The notes under the pieces were generated by a model that was given only the letters and a program-made list of their open reading frames with translations, searched no databases and was not told the origin of the DNA. This document shows, in pieces, positions 24,874 through 33,600 of a DNA stretch of 64,000 bases; position 1 is the first letter of the stretch; each line of letters starts with the position of its first letter. Origin of the DNA: Streptomyces sp. CB02414 (GTDB lineage Bacteria > Actinomycetota > Actinomycetes > Streptomycetales > Streptomycetaceae); contig NZ_LIPF01000001.1 of assembly GCF_001905385.1 (NCBI RefSeq), positions 424,765 through 488,764 on the forward strand, given 5' to 3'. Both the position numbers and the translations under genes were made by a program.

Positions 24874-25710
24874 TCAGCCGGGCCGGCCCTGGAGCCGGGC
24901 CGCGGTTTCCCTGATGTCCGGGAGGCGCGCCGTCAGCGCCGCGCCCGGGCAACTGGTCTGGTAGCCCTCGTCGTGGCCGGCGACGGCGGGCAGGGTGGCG
25001 GTGGCGCCGGCGGCGTACCGGCTGAGGCCGTTGCTGGAGACCAGGCGGACCTTGCCGCGGGGGTCGCTGCCGGTCCCGCCGAGTTTCCAGGCGGCCAGCG
25101 CGGCGATCGCGTCGGTCAGCGCGTCGGGCACGGGCACGCCGGCGGTGAAGGTGCCGAGGGCGGCGATGCCGGTGGTGCGGTGGTTGAAACCCTGGGTGTG
25201 GGCGCCGGTGACGGCGCGGTCGATGCCTCCGGCGCGACCCTCGTAGATGGTGCCGCAGCGGTCGACGACGAAGTTGTAGCCGATGTCGTCCCAGTCCCGC
25301 CCGCCCGTCTGGCCGGAGTACACGCCGCGGAGGATGGCCGGCACGTCGGCGCAGTCGTAGCCGTTCGGCGTGTCCGTGTGGTGGACGAAGACGGCGAGGA
25401 CCTTGTCGTCGTAGCGCGGCGGCGGCTGTGCGCGGGCGGCTTCGCCCAGCCAGACCGAGCGGGGCACGACGGGTGGCCGGGGCGCGGTGTACGGGTCGGC
25501 GGCGGCCGGCCGGGGGCCCGTGGCGGCGGCCCGTTCCACCCCGTTCGCGCACAGCGCCAGCGCGACGACGGCGGCGAGGCCGGGAAGGCACGCGAGCAGC
25601 GCCGGCACCGGGCCCGGCAGAGCCGCCCCGCGCGCCACGCGGGCCACGCCGGGTATGGGAGCCCCACGCCGCCGTCGCCCGGTCCCGCGCCGTCCTCGGA
25701 TGACACGCAT
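24874..25710 (-). CDS. Exported peptidoglycan amidase (PGRP/amidase_2 family)
   Basis: A 278-residue protein with a basic N-terminus and one membrane segment (about residues 37-58) acting as signal or anchor. A zinc amidase domain follows: VFVHHTDTPNGYDC (zinc His), the PGRP signature DWDDIGYNFVVDRCGTIYEGRAGG, GAHTQGFNHRTTGIA (second His), and GHDEGYQTSCPG with the last His and Cys ligands. It would cut the MurNAc-L-Ala bond of peptidoglycan. GACAGT 6 nt before the ATG at 25710 suggests a leaderless transcript. It is divergent from the membrane protease gene. Confidence 0.92.
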   Translation of the reverse strand: MRVIRGRRGTGRRRRGAPIPGVARVARGAALPGPVPALLACLPGLAAVVALALCANGVERAAATGPRPAAADPYTAPRPPVVPRSVWLGEAARAQPPPRYDDKVLAVFVHHTDTPNGYDCADVPAILRGVYSGQTGGRDWDDIGYNFVVDRCGTIYEGRAGGIDRAVTGAHTQGFNHRTTGIAALGTFTAGVPVPDALTDAIAALAAWKLGGTGSDPRGKVRLVSSNGLSRYAAGATATLPAVAGHDEGYQTSCPGAALTARLPDIRETAARLQGRPG

Positions 25711-25883
25711 GGTCCCACTGTCCGGCGCATCGGGTCCGCCCGCGACGTGTGCTGTGCCACCTGGTGGAACCATCGTCCCGGTCCCCGACGTTTTCCGGTT
25801 GACCCCAGCTGATCACGGGGCCCGTCCGGCACGTACTCAGGGTTCCGGGACCCGGCCGAGGGTCCGGCAGAAAGGCGGCTCGC

Positions 25884-27068
25884 GTGGACCTGCTCGACAT
25901 CGTGCTGGTGCTGGTGGTGCTGGCCTACGCGGCCTCCGGCTACCGGCGCGGACTGGTGGCCGGCTGTGTCTCGCTGGCCGGTTTCGTGGGCGGCGCGGTG
26001 GTCGGCGTGTGGATCCTGCCGTGGGTGATGGACCTGGTGTCGCCGGGCTCGACGGCGGCGACGGTGACGGCCGTGATCACGGTGCTGCTGCCGGCGGCGG
26101 CGGGGCACGAGCTGGCGGGACGGCTGGCGTTGCGGCTGCGCCGGGAGCTGGACGCCGGTCCGTTGCGGGTGGCCGACGGGGTCGGCGGTGCGCTGGCCAA
26201 CGCCGCGGCCGCGCTGATCGTGGCGTGGGTGGCGGCGAGCGTCCTGGCGGCGTCCTCGTCCTCGCTGCTGACCTCGGCGATCCGTGACTCGACGCTGCTG
26301 GGCGCGGTGCACCGGGCGATGCCGGACACCACTCCGGCATGGTTCTCCAGGGCGACGTCCGCGCTGACGGAGGCGGGGTTCCCGCAGGTCTTCAACCCCT
26401 TCGAGAACGAGTCGACCGCCCAGGTCGCCGAACCCTCCGGCGACAGTGTCACCGCCGCGGCCACCAACGCGGCCAAGCTCAGCACGGTGAAGGTGGAGGG
26501 CGTCGCCGGCAGCCAGGGCCGGGAGGGCAGCGGCTTCGTCTACGCACCCCGGCACGTGATGACCAACGCCCACGTGGTGGCCGGCATCGACGACCCGACC
26601 GTTCGCGTCGGCGGGGTGGGACCGGCGTACGAGGCGCGGGTGGTGCTCTTCGACCCGGCCGAGGACGTGGCCGTGCTGTACGTGCCGGACCTGTCCGCGC
26701 CCGCGCTGCGGTTCGACGACGACGCGGAGCGCGGCGACGCGGCGGTGGTCGCCGGGTATCCGCAGGACGGCGACCTGGACCTGCGCGCGGCGACGGTGGC
26801 GAACCGGATCCGGGCGACCGGCCAGAACATCTACAGCGACGCGAACGTCACCCGCGAGATCTACTCGATCCGCTCCACGGTCCGCCCCGGCAACTCGGGC
26901 GGCCCGCTGCTCACCACCGACGGCCGGGTGTACGGCGTGGTCTTCGCCCGCTCCACCTCCGACGCCCGGACCGGGTACGTGCTGACGGCGGACGAGGTGG
27001 CCGACGAGGCCCGGCGCGCGGCGGAGGCGACGGAGGCGGTGGACACGGGCGAGCCGGTCTCGTCCTGA
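25884..27068 (+). CDS. MarP-like membrane serine protease (CvpA + trypsin)
   Basis: A 394-residue protein. Four N-terminal transmembrane helices form a CvpA/colicin-V-production-like module (residues 1-130), followed by an extracytoplasmic chymotrypsin-fold protease with H230 (TNAHVV), D261 (AEDVAV) and S338 (RPGNSGGPLL). The arrangement matches mycobacterial MarP (Rv3671c), needed for acid and oxidative-stress resistance and activation of a peptidoglycan hydrolase. A PGRP amidase gene lies divergently next door, an attractive but unproven substrate. A pair of Cys in the protease domain, the redox switch of MarP, is absent here. Start GTG at 25884. Confidence 0.9.
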   Translation: MDLLDIVLVLVVLAYAASGYRRGLVAGCVSLAGFVGGAVVGVWILPWVMDLVSPGSTAATVTAVITVLLPAAAGHELAGRLALRLRRELDAGPLRVADGVGGALANAAAALIVAWVAASVLAASSSSLLTSAIRDSTLLGAVHRAMPDTTPAWFSRATSALTEAGFPQVFNPFENESTAQVAEPSGDSVTAAATNAAKLSTVKVEGVAGSQGREGSGFVYAPRHVMTNAHVVAGIDDPTVRVGGVGPAYEARVVLFDPAEDVAVLYVPDLSAPALRFDDDAERGDAAVVAGYPQDGDLDLRAATVANRIRATGQNIYSDANVTREIYSIRSTVRPGNSGGPLLTTDGRVYGVVFARSTSDARTGYVLTADEVADEARRAAEATEAVDTGEPVSS

Positions 27069-27089
27069 CCCGCCGCGGGGGGTGGACGC

Positions 27090-27584
27090 TCAGACCCCGG
27101 TCAGCATCTGCCCCATCAGCACGTCGTCGACGTACTGACCGTCGAGGTGGAACTCCTCGGGCTGCACGCCTTCGACGACGAAGCCCTCCGACTCGTAGAG
27201 CTTGCGGGCGGCCGTGTTGTGGCCGAGGACCCGCAGGGTGATGCGGCGGAAGCCCTTCTCGCGGGCCTCCTCGACGGCGGCCCGGACCAGGCCCCGTCCC
27301 ACGCCGTGGCCGCGGGCCACGCCGGCGACGGCGAGGCCGCGGATCTGGCGGACGTGAGTGTTGGAGGCCAGCTCCGTGGGGAGGCCGAGGCGGACGTAGC
27401 CGGCGACGGCGCCGTCGAGTTCGGCGACCAGGTGGGCCTCGGGCCCGCAGGTGTCGCGGAAGAAGGGGTCCTCCGGTCCCGGCGGGGGCGAGACGGCGTG
27501 CAGGTGGGACCAGGTCTCGAGGTCGATCCGGCGCAGCGGCTGCTCGTCGTCGGACCTGGCGCGGCGTATGTGCGGGGCTGGCAT
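27090..27584 (-). CDS. GNAT family N-acetyltransferase
   Basis: A 164-residue single-domain acetyltransferase with the acetyl-CoA loop RGHGVGRGLVRAAVEEAR (motif A) and the C-terminal LRVLGHNTAARKLYESEGFVVEGV, close to RimI/PhnO-like enzymes. The substrate is unknown. ATG at 27584 was chosen over GTG at 27593 because the sequence TACAGT (27597-27592) is a well-placed -10 for a leaderless transcript beginning at 27584; the GTG would sit on that promoter. It is divergent from the TIGR01777 gene. Confidence 0.88.
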   Translation of the reverse strand: MPAPHIRRARSDDEQPLRRIDLETWSHLHAVSPPPGPEDPFFRDTCGPEAHLVAELDGAVAGYVRLGLPTELASNTHVRQIRGLAVAGVARGHGVGRGLVRAAVEEAREKGFRRITLRVLGHNTAARKLYESEGFVVEGVQPEEFHLDGQYVDDVLMGQMLTGV

Positions 27585-27655
27585 GACGGTCACTGTACGA
27601 CGCGGGCGCGCGGCCCGGTCCAGCGATTTCCGGGGCCGCCCGGCAGGATGGGCGC

Positions 27656-28573
27656 ATGGACGATGGACGCAAGGACGCGGGGCGTTCCCGGGTCGCGGTG
27701 GCCGGCGCGTCCGGCCTGATCGGCGGCGCGCTGGTGCGGTCCCTGACCGCGGACGGCCACGAGGTGGTACGCCTGGTACGGCGGCCGCCCCGGGGCGCGG
27801 CCGAGGTGCGCTGGGACCCGGAGGGCGGACGCGTGGACACGGCCGGGCTCGCCGGGTGCGACGCCGTGGTCAACCTGGCCGGCGCCGGGGTGGGCGACCG
27901 CCGCTGGACCGACGCGTACAAGACGCGTATCCGCAGCAGCCGGGTGCACGGCACGACGGCGCTGGCCGAGGCCGTCGCCTCGATGGAGCAGCCGCCGCGG
28001 GTCTTCCTGAACGGCAGCGGGATCGGCTTCTACGGGGAGACCGGCGACCGGCCGGTGGACGAGGACGCGCCCGCGGGAGAGGGTTTTCTGCCGTCCCTGT
28101 GCGTGGAGTGGGAGGCCGCCGCGGCGCCCGCCCGGCACGCGGGCGTACGGACGGTGTTCGCCCGGACCGGTCTGGTCGTCTCCCGCCGGGGCGGGGCGTG
28201 GGGCCGGCTCTTCCCGCTCTTCCGGGCGGGGCTCGGCGGGCGGCTGGGCGACGGCTCCCAGTACTGGTCCTTCGTGTCCCTGCACGACGAGGTGGCGGCG
28301 CTGCGGCACCTGCTGGACCGGGACGACCTGTCCGGCCCGTTCAATCTGACGGCTCCGCGTCCGGTGACGAACCGTGAGGTCACCGTGGCGATGGGGCGGG
28401 TGCTGCACCGCCCGGCGCCGTTCGCGGTGCCGTCGCCGGTGCTGCGCGCGGTGCTGGGCGAGCTGGCGGGCGACGTCCTGGGCAGCGCGCGGGTCCTGCC
28501 GAACCGTCTGCTGGCGTCGGGCTTCCGCTTCGCGTTCCCGGAGATCGACGGGGCGATCCGGGCGGCGGTGTGA
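27656..28573 (+). CDS. TIGR01777-family NAD(P)-dependent epimerase
   Basis: A 305-residue Rossmann-fold protein of the YfcH/SulA group. It has GASGLIGGALVRSL (nucleotide binding), DAVVNLAGAGVGDRRWTDAYK, and FLNGSGIGFYGETGDRPVDE with the conserved Tyr. It ends in the DUF1731 domain (LRAVLGELAGDVLGSARVLP ... GFRFAFPEIDGAIR). The family is widespread and its substrate is unknown. ATG at 27656 is preceded by CAGGAT 6 nt upstream, which could be a -10 for a leaderless mRNA or a weak ribosome-binding site. Domain order and length are normal. Confidence 0.9.
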   Translation: MDDGRKDAGRSRVAVAGASGLIGGALVRSLTADGHEVVRLVRRPPRGAAEVRWDPEGGRVDTAGLAGCDAVVNLAGAGVGDRRWTDAYKTRIRSSRVHGTTALAEAVASMEQPPRVFLNGSGIGFYGETGDRPVDEDAPAGEGFLPSLCVEWEAAAAPARHAGVRTVFARTGLVVSRRGGAWGRLFPLFRAGLGGRLGDGSQYWSFVSLHDEVAALRHLLDRDDLSGPFNLTAPRPVTNREVTVAMGRVLHRPAPFAVPSPVLRAVLGELAGDVLGSARVLPNRLLASGFRFAFPEIDGAIRAAV

Positions 28574-28796
28574 GCGCCGGCCGCCGCGCACGAGACCGCG
28601 AGAGACCACTCACGACCGTGTGAGCCCGTTCGAGCACCATTTGGCCGCCACATGCGACCAGTGTGCGACCGTGCCCTACCCCTGTGCGATTCCCGTTGTC
28701 CGTTTCCGGTCCTAACCTCGTGTCGAACTCGGGTATCCCTCAAGCCGGTTGGGGGCATGACGTCTCCAGCGGCCGCGCAACCTCGAGGAGGGGCAC
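28574..28796. promoter_or_regulatory. Intergenic region before the flavoprotein gene
   Basis: This 223-bp non-coding gap is less GC-rich than its neighbours. It ends in a strong GAGGAGGGG ribosome-binding site for the GTG at 28797. A -10/-35 pair with normal spacing was not found by eye. Confidence 0.35.
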
Positions 28797-30200
28797 GTGC
28801 TTGAGCCCGCGTACCAGGCGGACGTCGTCGTCGTGGGGGCCGGGATCGCCGGACTCGCCGCGGCGCATCGGCTGACCAGTGCAGGAGTGACGACCACGGT
28901 CCTGGAGGCCGCCCATGCGGTGGGCGGCAGGATGGCGACGGAGAAGGTCGACGGCTTCCGGCTCGACAGAATCGGGCAGTTGCTGCCGACGGCGTGCCCC
29001 GAACTGCGGCTCACCCCCGGGCTGGACGGCCTCGCGCTGCTGCCCTTCACCCCCGGGGTGCTGCTGCACAGCGAGGGCCGCCACCACCGGGCGGGCGTCC
29101 CCGCGGGGGCCCGGGGCGCAAGGGGCGCACTCCACGCCGTGCGCGCCCTGGCGAGCGCCCCCCGCTCGGTTCCCGCGCCCCGGCGCCCGGTCTCCGCGGT
29201 CCGCACTCCCGGAAGGCCCGCCGCCGTTTCCCGCGCCCGGGCGGGCGCCCCGCTGGGCACGGCCGTCGACCAGGCCCGCCTCGGTGCGGCGCTGACCCGC
29301 CTGGCCGCCACCCCCGTCGAACGGCTGCTGGCCCGTCCGGAGCTGTCCGCGGCCCAGGCCCTGGCGGTCCGCGGACTGCCGCCCCGCACGATCGACGGCT
29401 TCCTGCGCCCGCTGCTCGCCGCCCTGCTGTCCGACCCGGACCTGACCACCTCCAGCCGGTGCGCCGACCTCGTGCTGCGGCAGTTCGCGGGCGGGCGGCT
29501 GGGGCTGCCCGAGGGCGGCGCGGAGGCGCTCCCGGAGCTGCTGGCGCGGCGGCTGCCGGCGGGCACCGTGCGCACCGGGGTGCGGGTCACCTCGGTGGCC
29601 ACGAACGCCGTCACCACCGCCGAGCACGGCGTCATCCGCTGCCGGGCCGTCCTGGTGGCGACCGACGCGCGGGCGGCGGCCGAGCTGCTGCCGGGCCTGA
29701 GGGTGCCGGACTTCCACCCGGTGACGGTGGTGCACCACACCACGGACGAGCCGCCGGCGACCGGCGCCGCCCTGCTGCTCGACGCGGACCGCGGGGGCCC
29801 GGTCGCCCACACGGCGGTGGTCAGCCACGTGGACCCGTCCCGCGCACCGGTCGGACGGACCCTGGTCTCGTCGACGGTCCTCGGCCCCCGCCCGCCCGAC
29901 GTCGACACCGCCGTACGCATCCACCTCGCCCGCCTCTACGGCACCCCGACCACCCGCTGGGAGACCCTCGCCGTGTACCACACGCCCGAGGCGGTACCCG
30001 CGATGCGCCCGCCGCACGACCCGCGCAGGCCGGTACGGCTGCTGGCCGGCCTGTACGTGTGCGGCGACCACCGCGACTCGAGTGGCGTCCAGGGCGCCCT
30101 CCACTCGGGCCACCGGGCCTCGGCGGCGATCCTGACGGACCTGGGGGCGGGGCGGCCGATGCACTCGGCGGAGGCGGTGAGGACGGCGCGGGCGGCGTAG
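28797..30200 (+). CDS. FAD-dependent amine-oxidase-like oxidoreductase
   Basis: A 467-residue flavoprotein with the N-terminal dinucleotide motif VVVVGAGIAGLAAAHRL and the following GGRMATEKVDGFRLD typical of amine oxidases, phytoene desaturases and protoporphyrinogen oxidases. The C-terminal FAD motif is GLYVCGDHRDSSGVQGALHSG. The middle (residues 100-160) is rich in Ala, Pro and Arg and looks like a variable insertion. The substrate is unknown. The nearest resemblance is to the NAD(P)-binding flavoproteins beside carotenoid or sterol genes, but none is present here. Start GTG at 28797 with GAGGAGGGGC. Confidence 0.87.
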   Translation: MLEPAYQADVVVVGAGIAGLAAAHRLTSAGVTTTVLEAAHAVGGRMATEKVDGFRLDRIGQLLPTACPELRLTPGLDGLALLPFTPGVLLHSEGRHHRAGVPAGARGARGALHAVRALASAPRSVPAPRRPVSAVRTPGRPAAVSRARAGAPLGTAVDQARLGAALTRLAATPVERLLARPELSAAQALAVRGLPPRTIDGFLRPLLAALLSDPDLTTSSRCADLVLRQFAGGRLGLPEGGAEALPELLARRLPAGTVRTGVRVTSVATNAVTTAEHGVIRCRAVLVATDARAAAELLPGLRVPDFHPVTVVHHTTDEPPATGAALLLDADRGGPVAHTAVVSHVDPSRAPVGRTLVSSTVLGPRPPDVDTAVRIHLARLYGTPTTRWETLAVYHTPEAVPAMRPPHDPRRPVRLLAGLYVCGDHRDSSGVQGALHSGHRASAAILTDLGAGRPMHSAEAVRTARAA

Positions 30201-30245
30201 GTCTCCGGGAGACCGGGTGCGGTGCACGACGCCGCCTTGAGCGCG

Positions 30246-30279
30246 GTGGGCCCTCGCGCACTGCGGAGCGAGGGCCCAC
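30246..30279. terminator. Bidirectional hairpin terminator
   Basis: A 12-bp perfect stem (30246-30257 with 30268-30279) and a 10-nt loop lie between the flavoprotein gene and the convergent putative immunity gene, whose stop is 8 bp away. Confidence 0.85.
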
Positions 30280-30287
30280 CCCGGCCG

Positions 30288-30653
30288 TCAGGAAACCTGG
30301 TCGGCCGTGAACCAGCAGATGTCGATGAAATCGATGGGATCCTCGTGATCCCTCATCTCGAGGGCGACCCGGTCCAGTGCCTCCTGTTTGGAGACGCCCC
30401 AGGGGATGACCTCCTCCCCATCCCGCGGACTCATGTCACCGATCCGCACTCCCCGGTCAAGCATGTCGCTGATCAGCTGGAGGGTGACTTCCTGAATCTC
30501 GGCCTCACCGCTGCCTTCTCCCGCTGCCTTCTCCGCCGCGTCACGCAGCGGGACGAAGTACATGGGTGACATACGGGCATAGCGCACGAGGTAATCGAGC
30601 TCTTTCGCGTAACGAGTGCGCTCCGGCACAGTCGCCACCTCAACCTTTCGCAT
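30288..30653 (-). CDS. Putative immunity protein for the ALF-repeat toxin
   Basis: A 121-residue acidic soluble protein, with no signal peptide, beginning MRKVEVATVPERTRYAKELD. It has helices, then RDGEEVIPWGVSKQEALDRV and a C-terminal DPIDFIDICWFT. No named family is recognised. It overlaps the 3' end of the large secreted ALF protein by 14 nt, with AGAGG 6 nt before ATG. This is the arrangement of immunity genes behind polymorphic toxins: small, cytoplasmic, acidic, and coupled to a toxin with a variable C-terminus. Both it and the toxin end use more A/T-rich codons than neighbours (for example TTTCGC, AAGTA), suggesting acquisition. Function is inferred from position. Confidence 0.7.
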   Translation of the reverse strand: MRKVEVATVPERTRYAKELDYLVRYARMSPMYFVPLRDAAEKAAGEGSGEAEIQEVTLQLISDMLDRGVRIGDMSPRDGEEVIPWGVSKQEALDRVALEMRDHEDPIDFIDICWFTADQVS

Positions 30654-33600
30654 GGTACCTCTTGAGCCCGAGCTCCTGTTCCAGCTCCTTGGTGAAATCA
30701 ATCGTCCAGTCTCCGGCGCCGCCACTCGAACTGAAATTGCGGTAATTGATGTTTCCCTGGTCGAGTTTCCACACCTCCACCGCCCCCTTTCCGGGCACGG
30801 GCTTCACGAGGTCCGGCTCGCCCAATTCGTCACGGATCTTCGCGGCTACTGCCCTGAGCTCGTCCGGACTGGTCAGGTAGACACCGGCAGAGTCTTCCAC
30901 ACCGATGGGCTTTCCGTCCTTCAGAGCCGCACCCTTGACCTTTCCAAGCCTACCCAGCCGGGAAACGGTGACGGCATCCTGGACTTCTTCCAAGCCCTCC
31001 TTAAGGAGCTTTCCGCCCTTCACCACGGGAATGGGCACGATGGCCATCGCGAACATGGTGCACTTGCCGAGCGTGGGGTCCTTGGCGCAGTCCTTCGCGT
31101 CATTGAGCCCAGTGACGCTCCAAACCATTTCCTTGATCGTGGGGTCTACCGGGGGGAGCTGGACGGACTCCCCGCGGGAAGCGGCCCCGTACGCGCAGGG
31201 TGGCAGGCTGTCCCGGGTGGGGTAGAGGTAGCAGGTGCTCTCGGGCTCCGGCTCCTTCTCCCTTTCCGCCCTGCGCCGCTCCTCGGCCTCCTGCCGAGCT
31301 CGGGTCTCCTCGGCCTCACGCAGCTCGACCACTCGGGACCACGCGCCGACCGCGGCGGCCTCCGCCTCGTCGGCGCTCTTGTCCGCGGCGAGAGCCGAGG
31401 CGCGTGCCGTGTCAGCCGCCTCGTCCGCCATGGCCGCGGAGGACCGGGCGTAACGGGCGGAGAATTCCGCCTGGGCGGCGGACTCAGCAGCGGCGACGGC
31501 GTCCCGTTCGGCCCGGTCGGCCGCCGCGCGCGCGGTGGTGGCCGACTGCCTGGCCTTGGCAGCGCTGCTGGCCGCGGCGTCGGCCGCCTCGTCGGCGTCC
31601 ACGGCGTACCCCGCGGCCTGGTCGGCGCTCTCCTGCGCCTGCGCCGCGGCCTGGTCCGCTTCCGCGGAGGACTGGTTGGCCTCCGCCGCGGCCTTGGCGG
31701 CGAGCCAGCGGTTCTGCTGAGCCTGGGCGGCGATGACGCCGCCCTCGGCGAGCAGTCGCTGGACCTGTGCGACGTGGGTACTCGCGAGCTGGTCCTTGCG
31801 GTCGGCCATGTGCTGGCCGACGACGACGAAGTCGTGCAGCTGGTTCGCCGGCCCGGACAGGGCGATCTTCGCCGCCGACTGGACTTCGGGACCCCCGGTG
31901 TTGACCAGCTGGCTCGCGGTGACGCGTTCGTCCGCGTTGAGCGCGGTGTACTGCCCTCCGTCGATGAAGTCGAGCAGAGCCCCTGCGCTGCCGTCGGCCA
32001 ACGCCTTCTCGGCGGCCTCCTTGACCCCTGGGCCGCCGGTGTTGTGGATCCGGGAGACCTCGACCCGGTAGTCCGCGAGCCCGGACTCGTACCGACCGGT
32101 CGTGTAGAAGTCGCGGATCTCCTGTTCGGTGCCCGCCAGTGCCTCGGTGGCAGCGGTACGTACCGAGCTGTAGGGGCTGTTGGACGCCAGGTGGGCGACC
32201 TGTTGACGGACCTCGTTCCGGTCTGCTTCCTTCCAGCCGGTGCGCAGGTACTCCAGTACGTCGCTGTCGGTGCCGGAGAGTGCCTCGGCCGCGGCCTGCT
32301 GGCGCCACGTGCCGAAGTACTTCATGGCGCGAAGTGCCACGGCGCGGCCTTTTCGGGCGAGCGCGGCGGTGTCGGCGTCCGGCCGGGCCGCCTCGGCAGC
32401 CAGGGCGGCGGTGTCCTCCGCAATGGCGTGGCCCTCGATCACACTGGCGGACGCTTCGACGGTGAAGACGTCGGTGGTCGCCTTCCTCGTCTTCGCCCTT
32501 TCGATCGCGGCGGCGGTCCGTGTGGCGAGGTCTTCGGCCTCGACCTCACGGGCGAGGGCGAACGTCTCCCGTGCGGTGGTCACCGCGGCGGTGGCCGCTT
32601 CGGCGGCGACCTTCGCGGCGTTGGCCTGTTTTGTCGCCTCGGCGGCGGCGTCCTGCGCCTCGCCGGCGTGCTTGGCCGCCTCTTCCGCGGCGGTGGCGGC
32701 GTTGTTGGCATGGACTGCGGCGGAGTTCGCCGCGTCACGCGCCTCGGCTGCGGCGGTTGCCGACTTGCGGGCCAGCGTCTCGGCCGCGGTGGCGGCACGG
32801 TTGGCCTCGGCCGCGTGGCGGCGTGTCTCCGCGGCCGCGGCCCTCGCCTGGGCCGATGAGGCGCCCGCTGCGGCGGCGTAATCGGCCGCGTCGTCGGCCG
32901 CGTCTGCGGCGGCGTCCGCGTTGCTGCCCGCACTCTTCGCTGCGACGACCGCGTTGGCGGCGGCCAGCGACGCCTTGCTGGCCTGGTCGGCCGCCTTGCC
33001 CGACTCGATCGCCAGATTGGCGGCCGCCCGTGCGGCCTTTGCCATGTCGGCGGCGTGCTGAGCCTTGTTCTTGTCCTTGCCCGCGGCGATCGCCGCGTTG
33101 TAGGCGCGGGTCGCGGCGTCGGCGGCGGCGGCCGCGGCGTTGGCGGTCTGGGCGGCGGCCAGAGCCGCGATGCGCGCGGACCGGTTGGCGGCGTTAGCCG
33201 CCTCGATCGCCGTCTGCGCGGCGTCGGCGGCGGCGCGCGCGGCGGCGGCGGCCTGCTTGGCCTTCACCGCGGCACGGCCCGCGTCGTCCTTGGCCGCCGC
33301 GGTTTCCTCGGCCGCCTTCTGCGCGGCCTGCTTGGCGAGCTCGGACGCGGCGTCGGCCTTGGCAGCCGCTTCCACGGCAGCTTTCGTCGCGTCCTCGGCC
33401 TCCTTGCCCGCCTGCTTGGCCTGCTCGGTCAGCTGCGCGATGGTGGCGTGTTCCTGGTCGCGGTTGCGGGCGACGAACTGACCCACTTCGAGGAACTCGA
33501 CGACATCTCCGTAGGAGCCCTGCAGCGCGAGCTTGGCGGCCGCCTTCACATTCGGACCGCCGCTGTTGTACAGCTTCGAGACCCGTACCCGGTCATCGGC

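Noticed and set aside
27593..27593. GTG start of the GNAT gene
   Set aside because: The codon would sit directly on the TACAGT -10 element that best explains transcription; ATG 9 nt downstream has leaderless spacing.
30640..30900. Assigning the toxin C-terminus to a specific RNase family (BECR, Ntox or EndoU)
   Set aside because: Only a short motif resembles those domains; without a profile search the family cannot be named.
30616..32859. A 747-residue plus-strand frame opposite the ALF protein
   Set aside because: The Gly/Arg-rich mirror of an Ala-rich coiled coil; the minus strand has a signal peptide, repeats and ribosome-binding site.
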